Source: Prochlorococcus marinus
GTDB taxonomy: Bacteria > Cyanobacteriota > Cyanobacteriia > PCC-6307 > Cyanobiaceae
Assembly: GCF_001180325.1 (NCBI RefSeq)
Contig: NZ_CVSZ01000061.1
Location: forward strand, 23,221 to 87,220
Length of the DNA: 64,000 nucleotides
Reading direction: 5' to 3'
The notes under the pieces were generated by a model. It saw nothing but the letters and a program-made list of their open reading frames with translations, was not told the origin of the DNA and searched no databases. Positions 37,210-46,760 of this stretch are shown here, one piece after another. The translations under genes were made by a program, and so were the position numbers. How positions within the stretch are numbered: the first letter of the stretch is position 1; the number at the start of each line of letters is the position of its first letter.

Positions 37210-37887
37210 ATGAAAATGACAAATTTTTTACCCTTAGTCGAACAATTTCATTCATTACAAGGTGAAGGTTATCACGCTGGGAAAAGTGCTTTTTTTGTAA
37301 GATTAGCCGGATGTAAAGTTGGATGTTCGTGGTGCGATACCAAGAATTCATGGGACGAGAAAAAACACCCTTCTATATCAATTGAAAAAATAATAGATCG
37401 CATAAAAATTGCCAGAAAAAAAGGAGCATCTTTTTGCGTTATTACTGGTGGAGAACCTTTACAACATAACTTGGATAATTTTTGCAAAGCTATAAGAAAA
37501 ATGACGATGGGAGAAAAACAAAATCCAATAAAGATTCATATTGAAACAAGTGGAGTTAATTCGATATCAGGAAGCTATGACTGGATTACTTTATCTCCTA
37601 AAAGACACTCACCTCCAAAAAATTATTTTTTAAAAAACTGTAATGAAATCAAAATAATAATAAATGAAATAGAAGATATTGAATTTGCTATTCAAATAAA
37701 AAAAGAAACTTTAAAACAATATCAACTCTCTAAAAGCGAAGATGGCTTAAAAAAAGAAGATAAAATTTTTTATTTACAGCCAGCATGGAACAATGCGAAT
37801 GGTTTTTCTCTTGCTATCGATTTCGTAAAAAATAACCCCGATTGGAAATTGAGTCTTCAAACTCACAAATACTTAAAAATTAATTGA
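37210..37887 (+). CDS. queE: 7-carboxy-7-deazaguanine synthase (radical SAM)
   Basis: It makes the deazapurine ring of queuosine/PreQ0 from carboxy-tetrahydropterin. The radical SAM cysteine motif CxxxCxxC is in GCKVGCSWCDTKNSW (about residues 37-45), preceded by FHSLQGEGYHAGKSAFFVR. The glycine-rich ITGGEPLQHN (SAM binding) and HIETSGV follow. At 225 residues it fits the QueE family rather than NrdG. It lies 6 bases upstream of queC, which confirms the pathway. Confidence 0.93.
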   Translation: MKMTNFLPLVEQFHSLQGEGYHAGKSAFFVRLAGCKVGCSWCDTKNSWDEKKHPSISIEKIIDRIKIARKKGASFCVITGGEPLQHNLDNFCKAIRKMTMGEKQNPIKIHIETSGVNSISGSYDWITLSPKRHSPPKNYFLKNCNEIKIIINEIEDIEFAIQIKKETLKQYQLSKSEDGLKKEDKIFYLQPAWNNANGFSLAIDFVKNNPDWKLSLQTHKYLKIN

Positions 37888-37893
37888 AATCAT

Positions 37894-38568
37894 ATGGCTC
37901 TTAAAAATAAATCGATAGTAGTTTTATTGTCTGGAGGTTTAGATTCTTCTACAGTTACTGGTATCGCCAAAAAATCCGAAGCTAAAATTTTTGGCCTTTC
38001 ATTTGACTACGGTCAACGTCATAAAAAAGAATTAAATTCTGCATCAATAATTGCAAAACACTTTGATATCGAAGAATTTAAAATCATTAAGCTTGACTTA
38101 TCTTTATGGGGAGGCTCGTCATTAACTGATACTCAACAAAATATTCCAAAAGAAGGAGTACAAACTAATAAAATTCCTAATACTTATGTTCCTGGGAGAA
38201 ATACTATATTTATTTCCGTTGCACTAAGTTATGCCGAAGCAATAGATGCTGATTTTATAGGATTAGGAGTTAATGCACTAGATTATTCTGGTTATCCAGA
38301 TTGCAGACCTGACTACATTAAAAAATTTCAAGAGTTAGCAGATTTAGCCAATAAAAGAGGAAGAGAAAATAATCCAATAAAACTTTGGACACCACTATTA
38401 GATTTAAATAAAGAGGAAATTATTAAATTAGCTTTTGATAATCATGTACCCTTAGATAAAACATGGAGTTGTTATTCGGGTAATTCAAAACCATGCGGTA
38501 AGTGTGATAGCTGCAGAATAAGAAATGCCGCTTATGAAAAATGGCTTAATAACAGTAATAGAAAATGA
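37894..38568 (+). CDS. queC: 7-cyano-7-deazaguanine (PreQ0) synthase
   Basis: It converts 7-carboxy-7-deazaguanine to PreQ0 with ATP and ammonia. The PP-loop is VVLLSGGLDSSTV, followed by FDYGQRHKKEL. The C-terminal zinc site has four cysteines in the region CYSGNSKPCGKCDSC. The 224-residue length is normal. It overlaps pabB by 4 bases (ATGA), so translation is probably coupled. Confidence 0.96.
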   Translation: MALKNKSIVVLLSGGLDSSTVTGIAKKSEAKIFGLSFDYGQRHKKELNSASIIAKHFDIEEFKIIKLDLSLWGGSSLTDTQQNIPKEGVQTNKIPNTYVPGRNTIFISVALSYAEAIDADFIGLGVNALDYSGYPDCRPDYIKKFQELADLANKRGRENNPIKLWTPLLDLNKEEIIKLAFDNHVPLDKTWSCYSGNSKPCGKCDSCRIRNAAYEKWLNNSNRK

Positions 38569-39881
38569 AAATAAAAAAAATAATTCTAGAAAAATGGATA
38601 GATCCAGCACTGATTACGCATCATCTAACAAAAAAATTCGGAGATAAAGGATTAGCTTGGTTAGACAGTGATGGCAAAGAAAATGGGGAATGGTCAATAA
38701 TAGGAATTAAACCTAAAAAAATAATCCAATCAAGAGATATCAATAACTTAGACAAAACAAATAATCCATTTAACAATTTAAGAAATATTGAAAAAGGATT
38801 TTGGATCGGATGGTTAAGTTATGAAGCTGGATTTTTCATAGAACCAAAAAACCCATGGCGAAAATCTAATATGTCAACTTTATGGATTGCATCATATGAT
38901 CCAATCATTAAATGTAATCTAATAAAAAAAGAAATAATTATCGAAGGCACAAACTCATCTGAACTGATGAATTATAAAAACATAATCAACAATATTAAAA
39001 ATATTGAAGAAGAAAATATTATTAAAAAAAATTTGAATTTTGATTTTTCAAAAATCAATTTGGACGAAATGGCTGAAAAATTCCAGAAAAATATTCTAAA
39101 ATTGAAAAAATTTATTGCCTTAGGGGATATTTTTCAAGCAAACCTAACAACTAAATGCGAAATTGAATTTTCCAAAAACTATAATCCTCTAGATATTTAT
39201 TTGAAAATAAGAAGGAAATTAAGAGCTCCCTTTGGAGGAATAATAATAAATAATGATAATTATAAAGAGGCTGTATTATCTACCTCGCCAGAAAGATTTA
39301 TAAAAATAGATAATAAAAATTTTGTAGAGTCAAGACCAATCAAAGGAACTAGATCCAGGGATAAGGATTTAAATCAAGACGCACTTAATGCTATCGATTT
39401 AATAACGAATGAAAAAGATAGAGCCGAAAATATTATGATTGTTGACCTAATAAGAAATGATTTAAGTAAAGTTTGCGAAACAGGAAGTATTATGGTGCCA
39501 GAAATATTAAAGCTTGAAAGTTTCTTAAAAGTTCATCATCTAACATCAGTAATCAGAGGCAAATTAAAAAAAGACAAAAACTGGATTGATTTACTAAAAG
39601 CTTGTTGGCCTGGGGGCTCTATAACTGGAGCACCTAAATTAAGATCATGCCAGAGACTTTTTGAATTAGAAGAATATGAACGTGGACCATACTGTGGCTC
39701 ATTTTTGAAGCTTGACTGGAATGGAGAGTTTGACAGCAATATACTAATAAGATCATTTTTAATTAAAAACAAAAAAATCAATATATATGCTGGTTGCGGA
39801 ATAGTTATTGACTCAAACCCTGAAGAGGAAACTAATGAACTAAAGTGGAAACTTTTACCGTTAATTGATTCACTCAAATGA
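38565..39881 (+). CDS. pabB: Aminodeoxychorismate synthase component I (PabB)-like
   Basis: The chorismate-binding enzyme has the C-terminal MST signatures: DIFQANLTTKCE, STSPERFIKI, SRPIKGTRSRD, NEKDRAENIMIVDLIRNDL, and CWPGGSITGAPK. The N-terminal part has GFWIGWLSYEAGFF. It aminates chorismate toward p-aminobenzoate for folate. It could in principle be anthranilate synthase component I, but 438 residues and overlap with a class IV aminotransferase (PabC-like) favour PabB. Start and stop overlap its neighbours by 4 bases each. Confidence 0.88.
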   Translation: MKIKKIILEKWIDPALITHHLTKKFGDKGLAWLDSDGKENGEWSIIGIKPKKIIQSRDINNLDKTNNPFNNLRNIEKGFWIGWLSYEAGFFIEPKNPWRKSNMSTLWIASYDPIIKCNLIKKEIIIEGTNSSELMNYKNIINNIKNIEEENIIKKNLNFDFSKINLDEMAEKFQKNILKLKKFIALGDIFQANLTTKCEIEFSKNYNPLDIYLKIRRKLRAPFGGIIINNDNYKEAVLSTSPERFIKIDNKNFVESRPIKGTRSRDKDLNQDALNAIDLITNEKDRAENIMIVDLIRNDLSKVCETGSIMVPEILKLESFLKVHHLTSVIRGKLKKDKNWIDLLKACWPGGSITGAPKLRSCQRLFELEEYERGPYCGSFLKLDWNGEFDSNILIRSFLIKNKKINIYAGCGIVIDSNPEEETNELKWKLLPLIDSLK

Positions 39882-40705
39882 TTGAAACATTAGGATGGCA
39901 CAAGGATAAATGGTTAGATATCGATAGAATATTTATTGCTGCTAATAATAGAGGATTAAAATTTGCTGATGGTATATTTGAGACCATTTTGATAAAAGAA
40001 AACAAACCTATTCTTTTTGATGAACATCTGAAAAGGTTAGAAAAAAGTAGCAAGATTTTAAATATTAATCTCAAAATAGATAAATTAACTTTGAGACAAA
40101 TTATTCACGATGGAATTAGAAAGTTATCGCTTAAAAATGATCAATTTGCTTCAGTAAGAATAAACTATAGTCGAGGAACTAATCAAGGTCGAACACTAAC
40201 AATTGATAGCACTTCAGAGACAAAAGATTTTGATAATATATGGCTTGAGTTCTATAGAATCAAACCAAATTTTAATCCAATAAGCGTTTGTATTAGTCAA
40301 ACAGAAAAAATAAATGAATTCAGTCTTATAAGTAAATGCAAAACATTTTCATATAATCAGGCAATACAAGTTTTGACAGAGGCTAATGAAAAATCATTTG
40401 ATGATTCTATCCTTTTGAATACGTCAGGTGAACTTTGTTGTGGAAGTACATTTAATCTTCTAATTAAAAGAAATAATCAATGGATAACTCCTAGAAAAGA
40501 GAGCGGCTGTTTAGAGGGGATTATGATTTCTAAAGCTATAAAATTGAAAATTGTAAAAGAAGAATTAATTCCTCCAGAATTTCAAAATGATGACATAATA
40601 ATTGCAATTAATAGCTTATCTTGCAGACAAATTAATCAAGTTAATGATTTAAAGCTTAAACCTAAATTCGATCCAATTTATTTTTGGGATTTATTATATA
40701 GTTGA
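39878..40705 (+). CDS. pabC: Class IV aminotransferase, probable aminodeoxychorismate lyase (PabC)
   Basis: The 275-residue PLP fold-type IV protein has NNRGLKFADGIFETILIKE at the N-terminus. The probable PLP lysine lies in SKCKTFSYNQAIQ, and the C-terminal NTSGELCCGSTFNLLI and GCLEGIMISKAI match the lyase/BCAT/D-amino-acid transaminase superfamily. Its 4-base overlap with pabB supports 4-amino-4-deoxychorismate lyase. Substrate choice is inferred from context. Its 3' end overlaps the convergent cobA gene by 28 bases. Confidence 0.85.
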   Translation: MIETLGWHKDKWLDIDRIFIAANNRGLKFADGIFETILIKENKPILFDEHLKRLEKSSKILNINLKIDKLTLRQIIHDGIRKLSLKNDQFASVRINYSRGTNQGRTLTIDSTSETKDFDNIWLEFYRIKPNFNPISVCISQTEKINEFSLISKCKTFSYNQAIQVLTEANEKSFDDSILLNTSGELCCGSTFNLLIKRNNQWITPRKESGCLEGIMISKAIKLKIVKEELIPPEFQNDDIIIAINSLSCRQINQVNDLKLKPKFDPIYFWDLLYS

Positions 40706-41493
40706 ACTTTATTAATATCTGGTAAATAGACATCTGATACTTTAGTTATATTGTTATTAACCTTAAATTCAACAATTTTTCCAATAATAATAATTGATGG
40801 AGCTAAAAATTCTTTATCTTTGATTTGATCTGGAAGATTATTTAATTTCTCTATCAAACATTTTTGATTTTTTAAAGTAGCTTGTTGAATCACAGCACAT
40901 TTAGTATTCTTATCTAAACCACCTAGAATTAATTCTTCCACAATATATTCAATATTTTTTATACCCATAAAAATTACTAAGCTATCTGATGATTTAGCTA
41001 AATCTCTCCAATTCACTGTCTTTTTTTCCTTATCTACACGCTCATGTCCAGTCACGAAAGTTACGGAACTAGCAGCATCTCTATGGGTTAGTGGAATACC
41101 AAAATATGTGGGGGCAGCTATCCCAGAAGTAATACCAGGAACGATTTCAACTGAAATTCCATTTTTTTCTAAAATCGATACCTCTTCACCACCTCTAGAA
41201 AAAACGAATGGATCTCCCCCTTTAAGCCTTACGACATTTTTTCCTTCTTTTGCCAATTTCAAAATAAGAGCATTAGTTTCAGCCTGAGGTACAGAACACT
41301 TCCCAGCTCTTTTGCCTACATGGAAAATTTCTGTATTTTTTCCTGCCTCTTTTGTTATTTCATCAGGAATTAAAGCATCATGAACTAATGCATCACAATT
41401 TTTTATTAAGCGTAAAGCTTTAAGCGTTAAAAGCTCAGGGTCACCAGGACCTGCTCCAACCAAATAAACAATGCCGGGCACAATAATCTCCAT
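40678..41493 (-). CDS. cobA: Uroporphyrinogen-III C-methyltransferase
   Basis: It transfers two methyl groups from SAM to uroporphyrinogen III, giving precorrin-2 for cobamide and siroheme synthesis. The N-terminal VYLVGAGPGDPELLTLKALR, VRLKGGDPFVFSRGGEE, EIVPGITSGIAAPTYFGIPL and THRDAASSVTFVTGHE match SUMT. The ATG at 41493 is preferred to a TTG two codons upstream. It is about 271 residues long. It is transcribed opposite to pabC and divergently from the MFS gene, 30 bases away. Confidence 0.96.
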   Translation of the reverse strand: MEIIVPGIVYLVGAGPGDPELLTLKALRLIKNCDALVHDALIPDEITKEAGKNTEIFHVGKRAGKCSVPQAETNALILKLAKEGKNVVRLKGGDPFVFSRGGEEVSILEKNGISVEIVPGITSGIAAPTYFGIPLTHRDAASSVTFVTGHERVDKEKKTVNWRDLAKSSDSLVIFMGIKNIEYIVEELILGGLDKNTKCAVIQQATLKNQKCLIEKLNNLPDQIKDKEFLAPSIIIIGKIVEFKVNNNITKVSDVYLPDINKVQLYNKSQK

Positions 41494-41523
41494 TAACAAG
41501 TATGGTAGTAAAAGTTAATCGCA

Positions 41524-42807
41524 ATGAAGATAAATATTATGAAAGAAAGTTTATTAAAACCAAATAAAAAATTTACTCTCCTTAGTGCGTTTATCACTCT
41601 TCTAAATGATCGTTTAAGCGAAAGTATACTTTTACCTATATTACCCTCTTTTGTTTTACTTTTTGATTCTAAAGCAAGTACATATGGTTTATTATCATGC
41701 ACTTATCAATTAGCTCAATTTACAGCGTCTCCTTTTATAGGACTTATGAGTGATAGATATGGCAGAAGACCTGTTACTCTTTTTTGTATTACTGGTTCAG
41801 TAATAGGAATATCAATATTATCTTTTACAGTTCTCTTTAATTGGTCAAATTCAATAGCCTCTATCCCGTTATTTTTATTATTTTTAGCGAGACTAATTGA
41901 CGGTTTAAGTGGGGGTACTGCAGCTACTGCAACAACAATTCTTGCAGATATTTCAAGCCCTGAAAAAAGAGCAAAAACATTTGGGCTTATTGGTGTAGCT
42001 TTTGGTTTAAGTTTTTTCTTAGGTAATATTTTTGTTGTAATTTTTGCAAGAAATACAAATAATAATTTTATTATTCCAGTTTTAATAGCCTCAATCATTC
42101 CAATAATAAATTTTCTCCTTGTATTTTTTTACTTACCAGAAACCAAGCCTAATAGTGACTCAAGTAAATCAACAACTATTTTAAAAAATCCTTTAAAATC
42201 CCTATTTACAGTTTTCAAAGAAGAAAAGATTAAAAAATTATCATTAGCTTTTTTTATTTACTTTATTGCTTTTACTGGATTGACCAATATCCTGATATTT
42301 TTCCTTCAAGAATCTTTAAACTGGACGACCAAAGCATCAAGTGGAACTCTTGTTGTAGTAGGAATCATTGCAATTATCGTTCAGGGAGGATTAATTGGGC
42401 CTCTAGTAAAGCAATTTGGCGAAATGCGATTAACCCTCGTCGGATCAGGCTTTATTCTTGTGGCATGTGCTCTTTTAATAACTGCTCCAAAAGAAAATGC
42501 GACAATTTATATTTATTCAGCTGTTTCATTTTTAGCCGTTGGGGCAGGGTTAATTACGCCTACGTTAAGAGCACTAATATCTAAGAAATTAGACATTGAT
42601 AAACAAGGATCAATTTTAAGTAATCTTCAGGGTCTACAGAGTCTTGGAGGAGTTTTAGGAATTGCAATGGCAGGAAGGGTTTATGATAGTTTTGGTCCTA
42701 AATCGCCTTTTATAGCTGGTTCCGTTATCTTACTTTTCATGATATACCTTATTGCAGAGGGTAAAAATAATAATTCTTTTAAAAGTCAAAAATTAAAAGT
42801 TTTTTAA
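41524..42807 (+). CDS. Major facilitator superfamily transporter, TetA-like
   Basis: The 427-residue protein has about 12 hydrophobic segments. The loop 2-3 MFS motif is visible as GLMSDRYGRRPVTLF, motif B-like LARLIDGLSGGTAATATTILAD in helices 4-5, and a duplicated second-half loop. The layout is of the drug:H+ antiporter (DHA1) type, similar to tetracycline exporters. The substrate is not predictable. The start may be ATG 41524 or ATG 41539. The stop overlaps the ppk start by one base (TAATG). Confidence 0.85.
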   Translation: MKINIMKESLLKPNKKFTLLSAFITLLNDRLSESILLPILPSFVLLFDSKASTYGLLSCTYQLAQFTASPFIGLMSDRYGRRPVTLFCITGSVIGISILSFTVLFNWSNSIASIPLFLLFLARLIDGLSGGTAATATTILADISSPEKRAKTFGLIGVAFGLSFFLGNIFVVIFARNTNNNFIIPVLIASIIPIINFLLVFFYLPETKPNSDSSKSTTILKNPLKSLFTVFKEEKIKKLSLAFFIYFIAFTGLTNILIFFLQESLNWTTKASSGTLVVVGIIAIIVQGGLIGPLVKQFGEMRLTLVGSGFILVACALLITAPKENATIYIYSAVSFLAVGAGLITPTLRALISKKLDIDKQGSILSNLQGLQSLGGVLGIAMAGRVYDSFGPKSPFIAGSVILLFMIYLIAEGKNNNSFKSQKLKVF

Positions 42808-44891
42808 TGAAAAGCCAGACTAATGTTTTTATTAATAGAGAATTAAGTTGGATTGAATTCAATAAAAGAGTACTCCTTACTGGTATGGAAAAGGAGTACA
42901 AAATTCTAGATAAAGTGAAATTTTGTTCAATTTTTAGTAACAATCTTGATGAGTTTTTTATGGTAAGAGTAGCTTCATTAAAGGCTCAAGTTGAAGCAGA
43001 AATTACTGAAAAAAGTATTGACGGACTCACCCCTAAAGAGCAATTAAAAAAAATCAATAATGAGATAAAAAAGTTAACTATTCTCCAAGAAAACTTTGTA
43101 AATAATGAATTAAAAAATGAATTAAAAGAAAAAGGTATAATTTTAAAAAAATATAATGACCTAAGTGAAAATCAAAGAAATTGGTGTAATAACTTCTTTA
43201 CAACATCTATTTTCCCTTTATTAACTCCATTAGTTGTTGATCCGGCACATCCATTTCCTTTTATAAGTAATTTAAGTCTAAATTTAGCAGCTTTAATAAA
43301 GGATAAGGAGGATTCTAAAAATCAGTTTGTCAGAGTAAAAATACCAACAAAAAATATACCCCGATTTATACGAATTCCCAATGAAATTACTCAACTTAGT
43401 GATGAAAGTTCTCACTATTTCATAAGTGTTGAAGATTTAATTGGGAATAATATAAATACTTTATTTAACGGAATGGAGTGTATAAATTACTCTTTTTTTA
43501 GAGTAACAAGAGATGCAGATTTAGAATTAAAAGAACTTGAAGCTGATGATCTACTTTTAGCTGTTGAACAAAGTTTGCAAAAAAGAAGATTAGGTGGAGA
43601 CGTAGTTAGATTAGAAGTGGAGTCAGATATGCCAGAAAATATTCTAAAGTTACTTGTTGAAAGTATCTCAATACAAAAAGAATACATATACTTTTGCAAA
43701 AGTTTATTAGGACTAGACGATTTAAATCAGCTTACAAAAATTGATAGAGATGATTTAAAAGAAAATCTACTAATTGGAAAAACTCATCCAGAATTAAATC
43801 ATTTAGATTTACCTTCAAACAAAAAACCTAATTCTATTTTCAAGATACTTAGGAAAAAAAATATTCTGCTTCATCATCCCTATGACTTATTTAAAACTTC
43901 AGTTGAAGAATTTATCAACAGAGCAGCTGATGATCCACTTGTAATGGCTATAAAAATTACTTTATATCGAGTTTCCCAAGATTCTCCTATCATTGCAGCT
44001 TTAATGAGAGCTGCAGAGAATGGGAAAGAAGTAATGACTCTTGTTGAACTAAAAGCAAGATTTGATGAAAACAATAATATTCAATGGGCAAAACAACTTG
44101 AACAAGCTGGAATTCATGTTGTATATGGAATCATCGGATTTAAAACACATACAAAAATTGCATTAATAGTAAGAAAAGAGAAAGGACGATTAAGGAATTA
44201 TTTCCATATAGGAACAGGAAATTATAACTCTAATACTTCAAAGTTTTATACAGATTTAGGATTACTTTCAACGGATCCTGATATTGCATCTGATTTACTT
44301 GAGTTATTTAACTACTTATCTGGTTTTTCTAAACAAAAAAGTTATCAAAAGTTATTAGTTTCTCCCTCATCGATGAGAGAGAAATTTATATTTCTGATAA
44401 AGCGAGAAATTAAAAATGCAGAGGAAGGCAAAAAAGCTGAAATAATCGCAAAAATGAATTCTTTAGTAGACCCAGAAATAATTAAACTGCTTTATTTAGC
44501 TTCAGACTCAGGTGTAAAAATTAGCCTCATCATAAGAGGTATTTGTTGCCTATATCCCCAAAGAAAAAATTTAAGTGAAAATATTAAAGTTATAAGCATT
44601 ATTGGCCATTTTCTTGAACACTCAAGAATTTTTTGGTTTTGTAATAACGAGGATAATGAGGTTTTTATAGGAAGTGCAGATTGGATGAGAAGAAATCTTG
44701 ATAGAAGAATAGAAGCTGTTACTCCTGTAGAAGATTATGAAATGAAATCTAAAATATACACGCTTTTGCAAACTTACATTAAAGATAATTACTTTTCTTG
44801 GATAATGAAAGATGATGGTTCATATTCAAAAAATGAATTAGATTCATCGCATAATCGTTCTCAAATTGACCTAATAGAAAAATATAATTAA
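42807..44891 (+). CDS. ppk: Polyphosphate kinase 1
   Basis: It reversibly polymerises the ATP gamma phosphate into polyphosphate. The 694 residues begin FINRELSWIEFNKRVL, then show IFSNNLDEFFMVRVASLKAQ, DPAHPFPFISNLSLNLA, the PLD-like catalytic half with VELKARFDENNNIQWAKQLE, KTHTKIALI, the phosphorylated His region YFHIGTGNYN and GHFLEHSRIFWF. The start codon overlaps the MFS stop (TAATG), so the two are probably coupled. The 3' flank is AT-rich. Confidence 0.97.
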   Translation: MKSQTNVFINRELSWIEFNKRVLLTGMEKEYKILDKVKFCSIFSNNLDEFFMVRVASLKAQVEAEITEKSIDGLTPKEQLKKINNEIKKLTILQENFVNNELKNELKEKGIILKKYNDLSENQRNWCNNFFTTSIFPLLTPLVVDPAHPFPFISNLSLNLAALIKDKEDSKNQFVRVKIPTKNIPRFIRIPNEITQLSDESSHYFISVEDLIGNNINTLFNGMECINYSFFRVTRDADLELKELEADDLLLAVEQSLQKRRLGGDVVRLEVESDMPENILKLLVESISIQKEYIYFCKSLLGLDDLNQLTKIDRDDLKENLLIGKTHPELNHLDLPSNKKPNSIFKILRKKNILLHHPYDLFKTSVEEFINRAADDPLVMAIKITLYRVSQDSPIIAALMRAAENGKEVMTLVELKARFDENNNIQWAKQLEQAGIHVVYGIIGFKTHTKIALIVRKEKGRLRNYFHIGTGNYNSNTSKFYTDLGLLSTDPDIASDLLELFNYLSGFSKQKSYQKLLVSPSSMREKFIFLIKREIKNAEEGKKAEIIAKMNSLVDPEIIKLLYLASDSGVKISLIIRGICCLYPQRKNLSENIKVISIIGHFLEHSRIFWFCNNEDNEVFIGSADWMRRNLDRRIEAVTPVEDYEMKSKIYTLLQTYIKDNYFSWIMKDDGSYSKNELDSSHNRSQIDLIEKYN

Positions 44892-45093
44892 TATTGATTT
44901 TTACAACATTTAAAAAAATACTTAATATTTTAAATTTTTTTTATTTTTTGTAAAATCGACTCATATCAGGGGATTTCAAGAAATAAGCTTTTAAAAAAAA
45001 TTTTTTGTCTTTAAAATTTCAACGTAAAAGTAGTTTTTATTTCAATTTCAGTGCTAGCTTTTTAAAAAATCCATTATTTAGGAGGCCAGGGTG

Positions 45094-46113
45094 ATGGGGA
45101 TCCCTCTGGAATCTGCGAAAAGCTCTTCAGATAATAATTTTGATGAGCCAAGATTACCAAACACTGCGGGCAAGTCTCGCAATTCGAAATCCAGTCTTAC
45201 TGCAAAACAAAGCCAAAAAAAATCTGGCAGACTCGCTTCAGATTCTATTGGCTATTACTTAAGTAGCATTGGAAGAGTACCTCTTTTGACTGCAGCCGAG
45301 GAGATAGAGTTAGCTCATCATGTTCAGAACATGAAAAAGTTGCTACAAATTCCTGAAAATGATAGAACCCAACGAAATCTTTATCAAATTAAGATTGGCA
45401 AAAGAGCAAGAGATAGAATGATGGCAGCTAATCTAAGGCTAGTTGTCTCGGTTGCAAAAAAATACCAAAACCAAGGGCTAGAATTATTAGATCTTGTCCA
45501 GGAAGGAGCTATTGGCCTTGAAAGAGCTGTAGATAAATTTGATCCTGCTATGGGATATAAATTCTCAACTTATGCTTACTGGTGGATTAGACAAGGAATG
45601 ACGAGGGCAATTGATAACAGTGCTAGAACCATACGTTTGCCTATTCACATAAGTGAAAAACTGTCCAAAATGAGAAGAGTCTCAAGAGAATTATCACATA
45701 AATTTGGCAGACAACCTACAAGATTGGAAATGGCAACTGAGATGGGAATTGATCAAAAAGATTTAGAAGATTTAATTTCTCAAAGTGCTCCTTGCGCATC
45801 CCTAGATGCACATGCAAGAGGAGAAGAAGACAGAAGTACTCTTGGTGAACTCATACCTGATCCAAACTGTGAAGAGCCTATGGAGGGTATGGATAGAACT
45901 ATTCAAAAAGAGCATTTAGGAACTTGGCTTTCTCAATTAAATGAAAGAGAGCAAAAAATCATGAAGCTCAGATTTGGGCTAGATGGTGAAGAACCATTAA
46001 CACTCGCAGAAATAGGAAGACAAATTAATGTTTCACGAGAAAGAGTAAGGCAACTAGAAGCTAAAGCAATATTAAAGCTTCGAGTAATGACAACTCATCA
46101 AAAAGCAGCTTAA
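45094..46113 (+). CDS. RNA polymerase sigma-70 family factor (group 2 type)
   Basis: A DNA-directed transcription initiation factor of the RpoD family, 339 residues. Region 1.2 is DSIGYYLSSIGRVPLLTAAE. Region 2 has NLRLVVSVAKKYQNQGLELL, then FSTYAYWWIRQGMTRAI. Region 3 has SQSAPCASLDAHARGEEDRS nearby. The region 4 HTH is LTLAEIGRQINVSRERVRQL. No region 1.1 is visible, and the short N-terminus suggests an alternative group 2 factor rather than the principal RpoD. AGGAGG at 45080-45085 places the start at ATG 45094 rather than GTG 45091. The 202-base leader is among the longest spacers here. Confidence 0.93.
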   Translation: MGIPLESAKSSSDNNFDEPRLPNTAGKSRNSKSSLTAKQSQKKSGRLASDSIGYYLSSIGRVPLLTAAEEIELAHHVQNMKKLLQIPENDRTQRNLYQIKIGKRARDRMMAANLRLVVSVAKKYQNQGLELLDLVQEGAIGLERAVDKFDPAMGYKFSTYAYWWIRQGMTRAIDNSARTIRLPIHISEKLSKMRRVSRELSHKFGRQPTRLEMATEMGIDQKDLEDLISQSAPCASLDAHARGEEDRSTLGELIPDPNCEEPMEGMDRTIQKEHLGTWLSQLNEREQKIMKLRFGLDGEEPLTLAEIGRQINVSRERVRQLEAKAILKLRVMTTHQKAA

Positions 46114-46118
46114 CCAAA

Positions 46119-46760
46119 TTGATAAAATTTACTGTAATTTTATTATATTTATTTTCAATTTTTTTAATATCAATAGTTTTTAAAAAATATAATGAAGATA
46201 GCAGAGAAATCCTCAGAAAAATAATACATATTGGAGTAGGACCTTTAATACCAATTGCTCAATTTTTAAAAATTAATCAAAACTCTGCTCTAATTTTCAC
46301 AGGAATTGTTTCATTAATGGTTTTCATCAATTACAACTATAAATTATTTCCAACAATTGAGGATGTTGAGAGAAAAAGTTATGGGACATTATTTTATTGT
46401 CTAAGTTTATTTATTTTGATTTATCTTTTCTGGGATAAAGATCCTTATGCACTAATTAGTGGATTTTTCATAATGACTTTTGGTGATGGATTAGCTGGAT
46501 TAATAGGAAAAAGCTTTAACTCAAAGAGTTGGATTTTTTTTAAACAAAAAAAATCTTTATATGGAACCACAACAATGTTTTTAACAAGTTTAATAGTAGT
46601 TTGCTCAATAGGATACTCTCAACAAAATAGTCTAAATTTAAATTATTTTACAATAGCTTTTATTGCGACTTTGCTCGAACAATTTAGTGTTCTAGGAATA
46701 GATAATTTCATTGTTCCAATCTCTTCAGCATTATTTTTTAATTTTTTAATAACTAGCTAA
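46119..46760 (+). CDS. Phytol kinase / CTP-dependent kinase family membrane protein
   Basis: The 213-residue protein has about six hydrophobic segments and the phosphatidate cytidylyltransferase/dolichol kinase-like signature FGDGLAGLIGKSFNSKS followed by KKSLYGTTTMF. The N-terminal EILRKIIHIGVGPLIPIA is typical of the phytol/farnesol kinase (VTE5) group, which salvages phytol released from chlorophyll for tocopherol or chlorophyll. The start is TTG at 46119, 5 bases after the sigma factor stop. Substrate is inferred. It overlaps the convergent DAHP synthase gene by 8 bases. Confidence 0.8.
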   Translation: MIKFTVILLYLFSIFLISIVFKKYNEDSREILRKIIHIGVGPLIPIAQFLKINQNSALIFTGIVSLMVFINYNYKLFPTIEDVERKSYGTLFYCLSLFILIYLFWDKDPYALISGFFIMTFGDGLAGLIGKSFNSKSWIFFKQKKSLYGTTTMFLTSLIVVCSIGYSQQNSLNLNYFTIAFIATLLEQFSVLGIDNFIVPISSALFFNFLITS

